Position numbers and translations under genes: made by a program. The notes under the pieces are model-generated. The model searched no databases, was not told where the DNA came from, and worked only from the letters and a program-made list of their open reading frames with translations. Shown piece by piece: positions 43,810 to 53,794 of a DNA stretch of 64,000 nucleotides (the stretch's first letter is position 1; every line of letters begins with the position of its first letter). The DNA is from Bacteroidetes bacterium HLUCCA01 (lineage in GTDB: Bacteria; Bacteroidota; Rhodothermia; Balneolales; HLUCCA01): contig LIHN01000004.1 in NCBI GenBank assembly GCA_001314545.1, forward strand, positions 62,001 through 126,000, given 5' to 3'.

Positions 43810-45480
43810 ATGCTGAAAACCGTTGTTTTGGGAATGACGGGAATTTTTTTGTTACTGTCAGCAGATCCGGCTGACGCCCAGTTCCGCAGTCCGAATGATG
43901 TGGATACCACACCCGGCAGCTCCGAACCGGCGGCAACGTCGGCCGAGTTCGGCTTTTCAACGGCTTACCGCAGCGAGCTGGTACGGCAGATCATCCCCCA
44001 TCTGAACCATCCCGAGTTCGAAAATGCCTGGTGGGGTATTCATGTACGCGATCTTCGCAGCGGAGCTACGGTGTTCAGCCGCTACGCCAATAAAGGGTTC
44101 ATGCCTGCCTCGAATACCAAATTGTATACCACGGCCGCCGGACTCGAACTGCTGGGACCGGAGTATCACTATCACACCCGGCTGTGGAAAATGGGGTCGG
44201 TTGAAGACGGTGTCTTCCGGGGTTCGTTGATTGTTGAGGGAAGTGGGGATCCAACTATCAGCGGCCGGTTTAACGATGGCGATCGTACCGAGGTCATGCG
44301 TAAATGGGCTGAAGAGCTCAAGGCGCAGGGTATAACCCGCATCGAGGGAAATATCATCGGTGATGACAGCCTGTTTGACGATGTGAGGCTGGGCAGGGCC
44401 TGGAGCTGGGACTACACCAGTTATTGGTATGCCGCAGAGATGGGCGCCCTCAGTTTCAATGACAATACCATTGATGTGGTCATGGTGGGACAGCAGCCCG
44501 GGGAGCCTGCTGCCATAACCTGGGAGCCTTTTGAGACCAATTATGTTCAAATCATCAACGAAACTACCACTGTGCCACGGAACGAGAGCCGGCGGTCCGG
44601 TTACGACCGTGAATGGATGAGCAACACCATCCGGATCAGTAATGAGATTCCTGCGGGTGATACAGTCCGTTATTCACCCAGTATCACCAATCCGGCGCTG
44701 TATTTCGTACACGTGATGAGTGAAGAGTTCGAGCGGCAGGGCATTTCCGTAGAAGCCGATTTGTATGATAGTCGTGGCCTGGGGCTCGTTCCTGATTACC
44801 GCAGTCAGGCCGAGGTTGCCGCTGTGCATGTATCACCATCGCTTGGTGAAATCATCTACATCCTTAATCAGCGTTCTCAGAATTTCTATGCAGAAAACCT
44901 GCTAAAAACAATCGGGGCCTACTACAAGCGCATGCTTACCAATAACCCGGATCTGGATTTAATGATAGGAAGCAGTCCCAGACTCTTTGCCGGACAAGAG
45001 TTTGGACCGGAATATTATATGGAACCCGTTGCCGCTTCAGCCGGTGATGGTCATGATGCAGCGTGGTTCGTATATGGCGCAGCCGGGGTAGACACAACCA
45101 AACTGCGTTTGGCCGATGGTTCGGGATTATCCAGGGTTAATGTGGTTACGCCACAGATGACTACGGCCTTATTGCAATTTATGTGGAATCATCCGGATCC
45201 TGCAATTCGCGATGCGTTTCTGGCGTCTTTGCCTCGTCCGGGTGAGGAAATCGGCACCATAACCAACCTGTTCCGAAACGGGGCAGCACGCGAGACGGTC
45301 ATGGCCAAAACCGGCACCATTGGCATGGCCCGGGCGCTCAGCGGCTACGTACGTGCGGCTGACGGAACGCCGCTGGCATTTTCCATTATGGTGAACCATC
45401 ACACGGAGAGCAACACCATCGCAAACAGAATTATAGAAAACGTTGTCAATACCCTGGCTTCGTTTGAGGCAGGTCGCTGA
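43810..45480 (+). CDS. dacB: D-Ala-D-Ala carboxypeptidase/endopeptidase (PBP4, peptidase S13)
   Basis: 556 residues. Signal peptide from the Met at 43810 (LKTVVLGMTGIFLLLSADPADA), although an ATG at 43777 is also possible. Penicillin-binding motifs: SxxK as ASNTKLYTTAAGLELLG, SxN as NQRSQNFYAENLL, and KTG as AKTGTIG. PBP4 trims and cleaves peptide cross-links in the periplasm. The ABC transporter genes begin 17 bp after the stop on the same strand, suggesting one unit. Confidence 0.92.
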   Translation: MLKTVVLGMTGIFLLLSADPADAQFRSPNDVDTTPGSSEPAATSAEFGFSTAYRSELVRQIIPHLNHPEFENAWWGIHVRDLRSGATVFSRYANKGFMPASNTKLYTTAAGLELLGPEYHYHTRLWKMGSVEDGVFRGSLIVEGSGDPTISGRFNDGDRTEVMRKWAEELKAQGITRIEGNIIGDDSLFDDVRLGRAWSWDYTSYWYAAEMGALSFNDNTIDVVMVGQQPGEPAAITWEPFETNYVQIINETTTVPRNESRRSGYDREWMSNTIRISNEIPAGDTVRYSPSITNPALYFVHVMSEEFERQGISVEADLYDSRGLGLVPDYRSQAEVAAVHVSPSLGEIIYILNQRSQNFYAENLLKTIGAYYKRMLTNNPDLDLMIGSSPRLFAGQEFGPEYYMEPVAASAGDGHDAAWFVYGAAGVDTTKLRLADGSGLSRVNVVTPQMTTALLQFMWNHPDPAIRDAFLASLPRPGEEIGTITNLFRNGAARETVMAKTGTIGMARALSGYVRAADGTPLAFSIMVNHHTESNTIANRIIENVVNTLASFEAGR

Positions 45481-45497
45481 CAGACGGGTGCACATCC

Positions 45498-46280
45498 ATG
45501 ATACAAATCCGTCAGTTGCACAAAAGTTATGGCTCCAAGTCTGTTCTGACGGATGTTAACGTAGACCTGCATCCCGGCACGGTGTATGGTTTATTGGGCA
45601 ACAATGGAACGGGGAAGTCGACCCTGCTGAACATTCTGCTGGATTTAATACCGGCGAATCAGGGTATGGTTGAAATTTTCGGAATGCGTTATCCGAATGA
45701 TACCCTGAACATTCGCGCAATTTTGGGGGTTTTGCCTGAAAAAGAGCTTATCCATGCCGAACTAACAGCCTATGAGCAGCTGCAGCTGTCTGCCATGCTC
45801 TATGGTATTCCTCCGACGGAACAGGAAGCGCGAATCACATCTCTTTTTGAGTATTTTTTTGACTCAATAACTGATTTACACAAAGTTTGCGGTTCTTTTT
45901 CAACCGGAATGCGCAAAAAAGTGGGCATCATCGGGGCTCTGCTCCACAAACCCCGGATTCTGGTGCTGGATGAGCCCTTTTCCGGACTTGATCCCGGCTC
46001 ATCGATAATTTTGATCGATTTTCTCAAAAACTACCTCTCGGGCGACCGAATTGGTATTATTTCATCGCATAACCTCTCTTACATTGAACAACTGGCCACG
46101 CACATTGGGGTGCTGCACAATCGCAGGTTACTTTTTAACGGCACAAAAGACTCCTTTTTAACCGAAGGGGCGGGCATGCTGGACCGACGCCTGTCTGCAC
46201 TGCTCCAACAAGAACCTAAGTCCAGTGCAGGCATTGGGTGGCTGTTATCTTCTGAAAACTCCAAAAGCACGTTAGAATGA
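45498..46280 (+). CDS. ABC transporter ATP-binding protein
   Basis: 260 residues. Walker A GNNGTGKSTLLN, Q-loop, a variant signature GSFSTGMRKKVG (usual LSGGQ is FSTGM), Walker B ILVLDEPFSGLDP and switch His in SSHNL. This is the ABC-2 exporter type (drug, lipid or peptide). Substrate unknown. It overlaps the permease gene by 4 nt and follows dacB by 17 bp. Confidence 0.9.
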   Translation: MIQIRQLHKSYGSKSVLTDVNVDLHPGTVYGLLGNNGTGKSTLLNILLDLIPANQGMVEIFGMRYPNDTLNIRAILGVLPEKELIHAELTAYEQLQLSAMLYGIPPTEQEARITSLFEYFFDSITDLHKVCGSFSTGMRKKVGIIGALLHKPRILVLDEPFSGLDPGSSIILIDFLKNYLSGDRIGIISSHNLSYIEQLATHIGVLHNRRLLFNGTKDSFLTEGAGMLDRRLSALLQQEPKSSAGIGWLLSSENSKSTLE

Positions 46281-47689
46281 GCACGACGCTGACACAGACA
46301 CTGCTCTTTCTAACCAGGGTCAGGCTTCGTGCCATTTTCTTCTGTGATCGGGCATTTTTGTGGAATCTGGCTCGTTTTGTCTTGCTGCTGTTTGTGCTTG
46401 CCGCCGGATGGTTTTATGGATACCTCTACGATGCGGTTATGAACAACCCTGAAATCACCTGGCGCATGTCACGCATGGATGCCGGAATTCATGCTATCGG
46501 GGTTAGTGTGGTTATATTGCTGAATTACGTTCCTTCTTTCCGACCACGTTCAGCGTATTTGCATGCCGTTTACCCTGTTTCGGAGCGATTCCGAACGGTA
46601 GTTAACCTATATGGAGACCAGCTCACAATTTTATATGGGTATGTCATAATTTTTATTGCCATGATGATTGTGGGCGGAAGTTCATTCAATCTTTGGAGCG
46701 GTCTTAATGCCCTGCTCTTTCTGGCGGCAATTATTGTTACAGAACGATGTGTTAAGGTTGTCATTGAAAAACACATACCACAGCTCCCGTTATATCTTGC
46801 GGGTATTGCCTTATTTGCGGGAAGCCTGCTGTACTACCTGGCCATCGGAATACCGGAGCACCTGGAAGCCTATCGTCAGCCAATACAGTCGCTCTGGCTT
46901 GGATCCACTTTTTTTGCAGCGACCCTCTTCTATTTTTATCTGTCGGCTGCCGCCGGTGAAACGAGGTCCAGACGGGTAACCGAAGAACGTGCAAAAAAGC
47001 AGTTTACCGGAACGGTTTCGTTTATACTGACCCTGTATCTGAGGCGTAAGGCTACCGTAGTCACGCTTTTTATGCTGGTTGTCAGCAAACTGTTAATGGG
47101 CGCTTACGGGTATGTGATGCTCAGTTCCCGGCAGGATGAGTTTAGTGGCATGATGGAATATTACATTCTGACCCTTCTGTTACCCATTATCCCGTTTTCA
47201 TACGTGCATAACAACTTCGCCGGATTCTTTCGGGAGAGCTGGGTGCAGTTTATCCTGATGTCAGGTCAAAGAAGGCTCCTGTTCAGGGTTTGGATGGGTT
47301 CGCTTTTGCCCATTTTGGTACTGGATATCTTCCTGGCGTTCAGCATTTTAGGGATATTGGGCTTATTAAGTCCGTTAACCTTTGTCTACTACGCCCTGTC
47401 TGTCAGCCTATTCATCCCCCTGGGCATGATTTCCAGCCTGCATCATCCCCGCTACGTAGAACGGTTTTTTACCGTCCGCAATATGGCCAATTTCAGGAAC
47501 AATTCATCTGGCCTATACCTATTGCTCTTCTTTGCTCTGGCGCTGCTGCTGGCTCTGGCCATGTATGCGGAAATGCTGCTGTATCTCATCATTCCGGTAC
47601 TGCTCCTGAGTACCTACCTGCTTTTCCTGATCAGCAGATTTTATGAAAAAAAACGCTACGATTTGTATCTGCGCTTATATGAAGAGTAA
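46277..47689 (+). CDS. ABC-2-type permease-like membrane protein
   Basis: 470 residues with about ten to twelve hydrophobic helices and no soluble domain of size. It is the partner of the ATPase encoded immediately upstream (4-nt overlap). Charged loops such as RSRRVTEERAKKQ lie near the middle. No specific family signature was recognised, so substrate is open. Confidence 0.82.
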   Translation: MSTTLTQTLLFLTRVRLRAIFFCDRAFLWNLARFVLLLFVLAAGWFYGYLYDAVMNNPEITWRMSRMDAGIHAIGVSVVILLNYVPSFRPRSAYLHAVYPVSERFRTVVNLYGDQLTILYGYVIIFIAMMIVGGSSFNLWSGLNALLFLAAIIVTERCVKVVIEKHIPQLPLYLAGIALFAGSLLYYLAIGIPEHLEAYRQPIQSLWLGSTFFAATLFYFYLSAAAGETRSRRVTEERAKKQFTGTVSFILTLYLRRKATVVTLFMLVVSKLLMGAYGYVMLSSRQDEFSGMMEYYILTLLLPIIPFSYVHNNFAGFFRESWVQFILMSGQRRLLFRVWMGSLLPILVLDIFLAFSILGILGLLSPLTFVYYALSVSLFIPLGMISSLHHPRYVERFFTVRNMANFRNNSSGLYLLLFFALALLLALAMYAEMLLYLIIPVLLLSTYLLFLISRFYEKKRYDLYLRLYEE

Positions 47690-47786
47690 AAGATTTACAT
47701 CATTTGTTGCTTGTATGAATTAGTTTCTACAGTACGATGAACGTAAGGGCACATCGTTAGCGTAACTCTTAACAACCACAAAAATC

Positions 47787-48683
47787 ATGCGTGTATTCAT
47801 TTCTTTGCTGCTTATCTGGCTGACTCTGGGCTGTAAGGGGTCCGATAGTGGCGACCGTTCGATGGATGATCTGCGAACATCCATTCAGGAAGTCATCGAT
47901 AACATCAACGGCAGCATAGCCGTTGCCTATGTGAATCTGGATCATCCCGGTGATACCCTGTACATCAACGCCGACAGAATGTACCACGCAGCCAGCACGA
48001 TGAAAACGCCGGTTATGATTGAGGCTTACCGTCAGGCATACGATGGAGGTATTACCATAATGGACTCCGTATATGTACATAATGAGTTTAAAAGCATCGT
48101 AGACGGAAGCCTGTACAGTATAGACCGACAGCGCGACAGCGGGTCTGACTTTCATGATCAGATTGGCTCGTATGTTCCGATGCGCGATGTCATTTATAAT
48201 ATGACCATACTCAGCGGAAATCTGGCAACAAACCTGGTCATAGATATCGTTGGTGCGGAACATGTAATGCGAACCATGCGGGAATTGGGCGCCGACAATA
48301 TTGAGGTACTGCGTGGTGTTGAGGATATGCTTGCATTTCAGAATGGGATGAATAACAGAACCAGCGCCCGGGATCTGGCTATATTATTTGAACATCTGGC
48401 CAGAGGCAGCGCCGTGTCGCCTGAAATGGATGGTGATATGATTGCCATTCTGAAAGACCAGGAGTTCCGTAGTATGATACCTGCCGGACTCCCGGATAAC
48501 GCGGTAGTAGCACATAAAACCGGATCTATTACGGGCATAAACCACGACTCAGGTATTGTATATCTCCCCGATGGCCGGTCTTACGTACTTGTTATCCTCA
48601 CCGGTGATCTTGAAAATAACGAAGACGGTATTCAGGCAGGTGCTGAAATCTCTCGCATCATTTATGAATGGATGCAGTCGTAG
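47787..48683 (+). CDS. Beta-lactamase-fold serine hydrolase lipoprotein
   Basis: 298 residues. Lipoprotein signal with Cys16 (LLIWLTLGC). Class A-like catalytic motifs: Ser70-x-x-Lys in AASTMKTP, SGN (in place of SDN) in TILSGNLATN, and KTG in AHKTGSITG. No clear ELN omega-loop glutamate was found, so hydrolysis of beta-lactams is doubtful; it may be a peptidase or esterase. About 97 bp after the permease gene, on the same strand as dacB and the ABC exporter. Confidence 0.85.
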   Translation: MRVFISLLLIWLTLGCKGSDSGDRSMDDLRTSIQEVIDNINGSIAVAYVNLDHPGDTLYINADRMYHAASTMKTPVMIEAYRQAYDGGITIMDSVYVHNEFKSIVDGSLYSIDRQRDSGSDFHDQIGSYVPMRDVIYNMTILSGNLATNLVIDIVGAEHVMRTMRELGADNIEVLRGVEDMLAFQNGMNNRTSARDLAILFEHLARGSAVSPEMDGDMIAILKDQEFRSMIPAGLPDNAVVAHKTGSITGINHDSGIVYLPDGRSYVLVILTGDLENNEDGIQAGAEISRIIYEWMQS

Positions 48684-49010
48684 TAACGAAAAGTCTCACA
48701 GAACCCAACGTGTCTTCTATGAGCCATATTGGCTGTGTGGAATCGCCGGTTCGATGATACAACCCGGTACGCTTTGTGCTTATTTGCCGGGGAAACACCG
48801 TTAAATTGGGTGCAGGGTTAGCCGTACCTCAATGTGCACCCTGCAAACAAGCCTTTAAGCGTATATATAAATGGGGGTTCGTACATACTGCACTCCAGCG
48901 TACATGCTTGCGCACATAAAAAAGGGCTGACCTGCCATGTGGCGGGTCAGACCTTTAGTGTAGTCGGAGTACACCGCGTTAAGCGGTGCACCCACATTTA
49001 AACGCGTAAA
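48684..49010. other. Gene-free stretch between convergent genes
   Basis: No ORF of note. It holds the terminator of the minus-strand SusC/SusD pair (48917-48956) and a second small hairpin ACACCGC-GTTAA-GCGGTGC-like near 48970-48989. Otherwise nothing was recognised. Confidence 0.7.
48917..48956 (-). terminator. Intrinsic terminator after susD
   Basis: The minus strand reads CTGACCCGCC-ACAT-GGCAGGTCAG followed by CCCTTTTTT: a 10-bp stem with one G-U pair and a T-run. It lies 55 bp after the susD stop. Confidence 0.85.
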
Positions 49011-50453
49011 TCAGGGAGTATCCCAGAAAATACGATCCAGCATGGTTCGCTCAGGCATTTGAGCCGAGTTACGCTGTACTTCGGAGTCCGGATAGCGGAC
49101 ACGACGCAGGAACTCACCATTCAGAGCCGGGTTGTGATTGGCCGGCAGCTGGAAATTGGTGTAACCATAATCGAAACGACGGGCATCATTCCAGGTCTCA
49201 GGAAGAAGGAATGTAGCAACGTATTTTTCTTTCATGATTTTGTCTAACCCGAAACTGGCAAGATCTGAAACTGCAGCCTCAGCCCAGTAAGCATCGATAT
49301 CGGCCTGAGGCACACCCAGTTTTTCCATGTGAGCACGGATACCGGCTTCGTAAGCTGCAAAAGCCGCAGGTGTATTGCCATCGCGGAAGTTAACTTCGGC
49401 TTCAATGAACTTCATCTCGGCATACGTGGCAATCTGCAGGGGAGCAGTAGGCTCAGAAGCATACCAGCTTCCCACCGCCAGTACTGCACGGGCATTGGCT
49501 TCAGGAGCATCACCGCGACCCTCACCGTTGCGCACGCCAACATACTCACCAATTCGGTCACCCGCCGTAGCAGGAGCCGTGATGAAATCAATACGCGGAT
49601 CAACCACACCGTAGGTAGTACCATTGAGCTGATCTACAAAATGCTCAGATAACCATCCGCCCAGGAGCAGGCCTGCATTATTTACAGCCAGACGATACCA
49701 GGGATTCTCAGCATCCGTTCCCTGACCTTCAAAGAAGCTCATCTGGAAGTCGTCATCGTTGCTGCGGAATGCATTACCCAGTGCCGAACGAATTGCATTC
49801 GGATCGTAGGACGGCAACTTGCTGTAATGATTCAGAAACCGTGCACGCAGTGCGTTAGCAGTACGAATCCAGGCCTCAGCATCACCGTTATAGATGTAGT
49901 CATCTCCGCCCACTTCACGATCACCGGCAGGACCTGACAAATCGGCTATTCCCTCAGCCAGCAACGAGAGCATTTCGTCATAAATTTCAGACGAGCTGTC
50001 ATACGATGGATTCAGGGTTTCTCCGAATAGTGCTTCAGAGTAGGGTACATCACCGTACATGCTGACCAGCAAAGACAGATTATAAGCAGTGAGGATTTTA
50101 CCAATACCTGCATAGTGAGGTGAATTGGTTTCTCCAGCCAGAGTAATCATATCGGCAGCGTCACCCAGAACGCCATAGGCCGTGCTCCATGCTGTTTCAT
50201 AGGAAACGTTGTCATGGGTGTCAGCGGATCCGCTGGGGTTGGGCGAAGCAAACTGCTGAACAAAGAACGACGTCGTTCCTGCCACTCGGTTCGTATTACG
50301 AGCCGATTCAAGTGTTACCCTTGCCATGAGGCCGTTAATCGGCGCCTCCGTAGGACTGTTAGGGTTCTCATTGATATCCAGGAAATCGTCACAACTGACG
50401 AAAACCAGGGATGTCATCACAAGCACAAGTGCTGTTTTGATCGAAAATTTCAT
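49011..50453 (-). CDS. SusD/RagB-family nutrient-binding outer-membrane lipoprotein
   Basis: 480 residues from the ATG at 50453 (GAGG upstream); the GTG at 50468 is the track's start. Lipoprotein signal ending SLVFVSC, then DDFLDINENPNSPTEAP, typical of the SusD-like branch. Helical TPR-type scaffold with WIRTANALRARFLNHYSKL. It is the lid of a SusC transporter, binding oligomeric ligands at the cell surface. It lies 18 bp after susC. Substrate is not readable from the sequence; the neighbours suggest peptide-like amides rather than glycans. Confidence 0.93.
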   Translation of the reverse strand: MKFSIKTALVLVMTSLVFVSCDDFLDINENPNSPTEAPINGLMARVTLESARNTNRVAGTTSFFVQQFASPNPSGSADTHDNVSYETAWSTAYGVLGDAADMITLAGETNSPHYAGIGKILTAYNLSLLVSMYGDVPYSEALFGETLNPSYDSSSEIYDEMLSLLAEGIADLSGPAGDREVGGDDYIYNGDAEAWIRTANALRARFLNHYSKLPSYDPNAIRSALGNAFRSNDDDFQMSFFEGQGTDAENPWYRLAVNNAGLLLGGWLSEHFVDQLNGTTYGVVDPRIDFITAPATAGDRIGEYVGVRNGEGRGDAPEANARAVLAVGSWYASEPTAPLQIATYAEMKFIEAEVNFRDGNTPAAFAAYEAGIRAHMEKLGVPQADIDAYWAEAAVSDLASFGLDKIMKEKYVATFLLPETWNDARRFDYGYTNFQLPANHNPALNGEFLRRVRYPDSEVQRNSAQMPERTMLDRIFWDTP

Positions 50454-50471
50454 AGTCTTTTTCCTCACTTA

Positions 50472-53400
50472 TTAGAACGAGAAGTTTAAGGAGAACATCA
50501 GGCTGCGTGTGCCCGGGTAGGCCAGATCAGGGAAAGCAATCAGGTTGCTTCCGGAACTGGTGAATGCCTCTGGGTCATATTGCGACCAGGGTGACCACAG
50601 CAGAAGGTTGTTCGCTGTTACACCGGCACGAATTGATTTCATGGGCAGTGTGCTGATATCCTGACGGGTAAGTGTGTAACCAACACCGATGGTTCTGAGC
50701 TTAATGTAGGAAGCATCCTCAACCGACTCCTCATTGGAAAGGCGGTAGGTATTTCTATGGTACCCTGCTCCATAATCACGTCCGGTCTCCGGGTCTACTC
50801 CAATACCCAGCCAAACTTCCTGAGTATTGGGAGTACCGTCGGCCAGAACTCCGTCAAACACAACACGGTCGTTTCGGTTCAGCGTCTTCTCGGTATGACC
50901 GAAAGACGCATCCCATTGATCCAGACGGTTGTACTTATCGACGCCCATGACAATGTCAAAGTTCATGGTGAAATCGAAGTTTTTGTACTGGAACTGGTTT
51001 CCGATGTTCATTGTCCAGTCAGGGAGAGCATCGCCAATTATCTTATACTCAGTATCAATGACGGGGAATCCATTTTCACCGATAACGAGCGGACGGTCTT
51101 TTTCCACAACTTGTGGATCTGCAGGTGACTCACCGGGAGCATAGTACCGCAGATAGCTGGTACCCCAGATCGCACCGTAGGACTGACCAACAACCAACTG
51201 CTGGCGCGGTTGGTAAATGTATGCACCACCCGTTCCGAGTAGTACGGCATCTACCCCATCAAGGATAGCTTTCACTTCATTACGGTTGCGTGTAAAGTTG
51301 GAGGTAATATCCCATCGGAAATCACGGGTATTGAAGGCCGTGAAACGACCGGTAACTTCAATACCGCGGTTTTCAATGTCTCCGGCATTGGCCGCCAGCT
51401 GTGAGTATCCGGTTGCTACCGATACCGGAACACGGATAATCATGTCTTTAGAATTGGACTGATACAGCGCTACATCCAAAGCAATTCGGTCTTCCAGGAA
51501 GCGGAAGTCAAGACCCAGCTCATTGGAGAACGTACGCTCTGGCTTCAGATCCGGTGACGCCAGGGTTGCACCTCGTGTAAACGCACGCTGACCACCTATC
51601 GGGGTTGGCGAAACATACACGGAACTGAGCAGGTATGGAGGAGCATCTTTACCTACCTCTCCGTACGAGATCCGGGCCTTACCGAAAGTAAACCACTCGG
51701 GCAGATCCATAAGGTCAGAATAAACCACACTCAGGTTTACCGATGGATAGAAGAAGGAGCGGTTTTCTTTGTCAAGCGTTGACGTCCAGTCGTTACGACC
51801 CGTCAGGTTCAGATAAACAATGTCTCTCCAGCCAAAGTTAACATCCGCATAGGCACCCACAAGGCGGCGCTCGGACAGTGACTGACCAATCACAAAGTTC
51901 TGGGTATTGGAGAATACCGTAAACTGTGGGATTTCAAAGATCTCACCACGGGCACGTACGGTTTTGATCTGACGGTCAAACACATCGTTACCAACACGAC
52001 CTTCAAAGGTGATATCCTCAGTCAGGTTGGTCTGAAAACGAAGCGACACGTTGGAGGTAAGATCGCGTGCGTTGATTCGGTTTTCCTCGCGGAAACCGTC
52101 ACTCCAGAAGAATGTCTCCGTGGGCAGACCGGTTGGACCAGGTTCAATTTCTGTTCGCTCGTCACTGTATGTGTCAATACCAATTCGGTAATCCAGTGCC
52201 AGCCATTCCGTAAGGTCAAGGGTAGCATTAATGTTACCGATAATACGGTTTACATTGTCTTCGTACGTGTTATTGTACGCATCAAACAGCGGGTTACGAC
52301 CGGTTCCGAGACCTGTTTCACTGTCAGAGCGATGTCGGCCATCCTCAAACTCGTAATTCCGTACATCCGCACTGGTATTCCAGTAGGAAAGTCGTTCCAT
52401 GAAGTTAATGAATGGAATACGGCTTCCGCCCGAATTGATGTAGTTAACTGAAGCACCAACGCTCAGTGCACCGGTTTGAGCTGTACCATTCAGACGGAAT
52501 GAAGTACGGTTCCAGGTATTGTTTGGAATAACCCCTTCATTACGACTGTCTGATATGGACGTGTAGAACGTGGTATTCGGAGTACCACCCGACACGTTGA
52601 TCGAGTTGTTGATACCGACACCGGTCTGCATGGCGTTTTCCCAGTTGTTGTAATACGTGAAACCAGGGTTGTCAGCAAACGGAGCTCCCCAGGCAGGCCA
52701 GAAGCCATTGGGGTCAAATACGGTACCACCAAAACCCGGGCCATAAACACCCTGGTACTCAGGCATATTTACAATATCTTCACGGGCAATACTGTGTGAG
52801 AAGTTCACCTGCACCTCACCAGCCTGTCCCTGCTTGGTGGTAATAATAACTGCACCGTTGGCAGCACGTACCCCGTAGAGCGCCGTAGCAGGAGCACTTC
52901 GGAGGATGGTTACACTGGCAATATCTTCAGGAGCAATATCAATCGCCCGGTTCGACATACCGCGTGGTCGGCCGGTCGACTCGATGGTTTCGTTACTGAT
53001 AGGCACCCCGTCAACTACAAACAGCGGCTGGTTGTCAGCGCCCGGATCCAGGGAGGTAAATCCACGGATGAAGATGGCAGAACCCTGTCCGGCTCCACCA
53101 CCGGTTCGGTTAATCTGAACACCGGCAACCTGTCCCTGCAGCGTATTCAGCAGGTTGGTAGCCCCCGTACGGGCGAGGTCATCACCGCCCACATCCTGAA
53201 TGGCATACCCCAAAGCTCGCCGCTCGCGTTCAATTCCGAATGCGGTCACAACCACATCGTCAAATTGAGCAACCTCCGGCTCCATAGCTACATCTACCTG
53301 TGTTCTTCCATCTATGGTTACACGAAGCGTGCGGTAACCGATATAGCTGAAAAGAAGTGCATTCTCGCCCGGACGTACAGTCAGGGTATAATCACCGTCG

Positions 53401-53570
53401 AGGTCGGTAATTTCACCGCGTGCTGTACCTTCAATAAGGATACTCACGCCAACCAGTGGCTCTCCTGTCTCAGCATCTGTTACGCGTCCGGAAACGGTAA
53501 CATCCTGAGCATGGAGCTGCTGTGCGAACAGCAACATAGAGAGCACAAACAGTATTTGTTTGAATTTCAT
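50472..53570 (-). CDS. SusC/RagA-family TonB-linked outer-membrane transporter
   Basis: 1032 residues from the ATG at 53570. Signal peptide (ending QQLHAQ), carboxypeptidase-like regulatory beta domain (about 25-105; VSGRVTDAETGEPLVGVSI), plug domain with IRGFTSLDPGADNQPLFVVDGVPI and ATALYGVRAANGAVIITT, then a 22-strand barrel ending LMFSLNFSF. It imports large ligands with TonB energy, capped by the SusD partner downstream. No sugar-active enzyme is nearby. Confidence 0.95.
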   Translation of the reverse strand: MKFKQILFVLSMLLFAQQLHAQDVTVSGRVTDAETGEPLVGVSILIEGTARGEITDLDGDYTLTVRPGENALLFSYIGYRTLRVTIDGRTQVDVAMEPEVAQFDDVVVTAFGIERERRALGYAIQDVGGDDLARTGATNLLNTLQGQVAGVQINRTGGGAGQGSAIFIRGFTSLDPGADNQPLFVVDGVPISNETIESTGRPRGMSNRAIDIAPEDIASVTILRSAPATALYGVRAANGAVIITTKQGQAGEVQVNFSHSIAREDIVNMPEYQGVYGPGFGGTVFDPNGFWPAWGAPFADNPGFTYYNNWENAMQTGVGINNSINVSGGTPNTTFYTSISDSRNEGVIPNNTWNRTSFRLNGTAQTGALSVGASVNYINSGGSRIPFINFMERLSYWNTSADVRNYEFEDGRHRSDSETGLGTGRNPLFDAYNNTYEDNVNRIIGNINATLDLTEWLALDYRIGIDTYSDERTEIEPGPTGLPTETFFWSDGFREENRINARDLTSNVSLRFQTNLTEDITFEGRVGNDVFDRQIKTVRARGEIFEIPQFTVFSNTQNFVIGQSLSERRLVGAYADVNFGWRDIVYLNLTGRNDWTSTLDKENRSFFYPSVNLSVVYSDLMDLPEWFTFGKARISYGEVGKDAPPYLLSSVYVSPTPIGGQRAFTRGATLASPDLKPERTFSNELGLDFRFLEDRIALDVALYQSNSKDMIIRVPVSVATGYSQLAANAGDIENRGIEVTGRFTAFNTRDFRWDITSNFTRNRNEVKAILDGVDAVLLGTGGAYIYQPRQQLVVGQSYGAIWGTSYLRYYAPGESPADPQVVEKDRPLVIGENGFPVIDTEYKIIGDALPDWTMNIGNQFQYKNFDFTMNFDIVMGVDKYNRLDQWDASFGHTEKTLNRNDRVVFDGVLADGTPNTQEVWLGIGVDPETGRDYGAGYHRNTYRLSNEESVEDASYIKLRTIGVGYTLTRQDISTLPMKSIRAGVTANNLLLWSPWSQYDPEAFTSSGSNLIAFPDLAYPGTRSLMFSLNFSF

Positions 53571-53710
53571 AGTTCTCCACATTTAGTTTACGATACGTTG
53601 TATGACTAATCTATCTACTGACGTCGTGGATATGAGAAAAGCGATGATATTTGATTTACTCATGCGACGACAACCCTAAAGAAAGCGATATAAACGCAAA
53701 ATTGAAAGAC

Positions 53711-53744
53711 AAAACCTTTTACATACTATTCAAATGAAGGTTTT
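53711..53744. promoter_or_regulatory. Inverted repeat in susC/D-aminoacylase divergent promoter
   Basis: AAAACCTT (53711-53718) and AAGGTTTT (53737-53744) form 8-bp arms around 18 nt in the shared 224-bp region between the divergent susC and amidohydrolase genes; TTTTACAT recurs on each side. It could be an operator co-controlling both. Confidence 0.4.
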
Positions 53745-53794
53745 TTACATTAAATACATCAATTTATTCACATAAACACTTATTATTTACCGTT

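Noticed and set aside
47787-48683. True class A beta-lactamase (resistance gene)
   Set aside because: No clear omega-loop ELN motif and SDN is SGN; only a serine hydrolase of this fold is supported.
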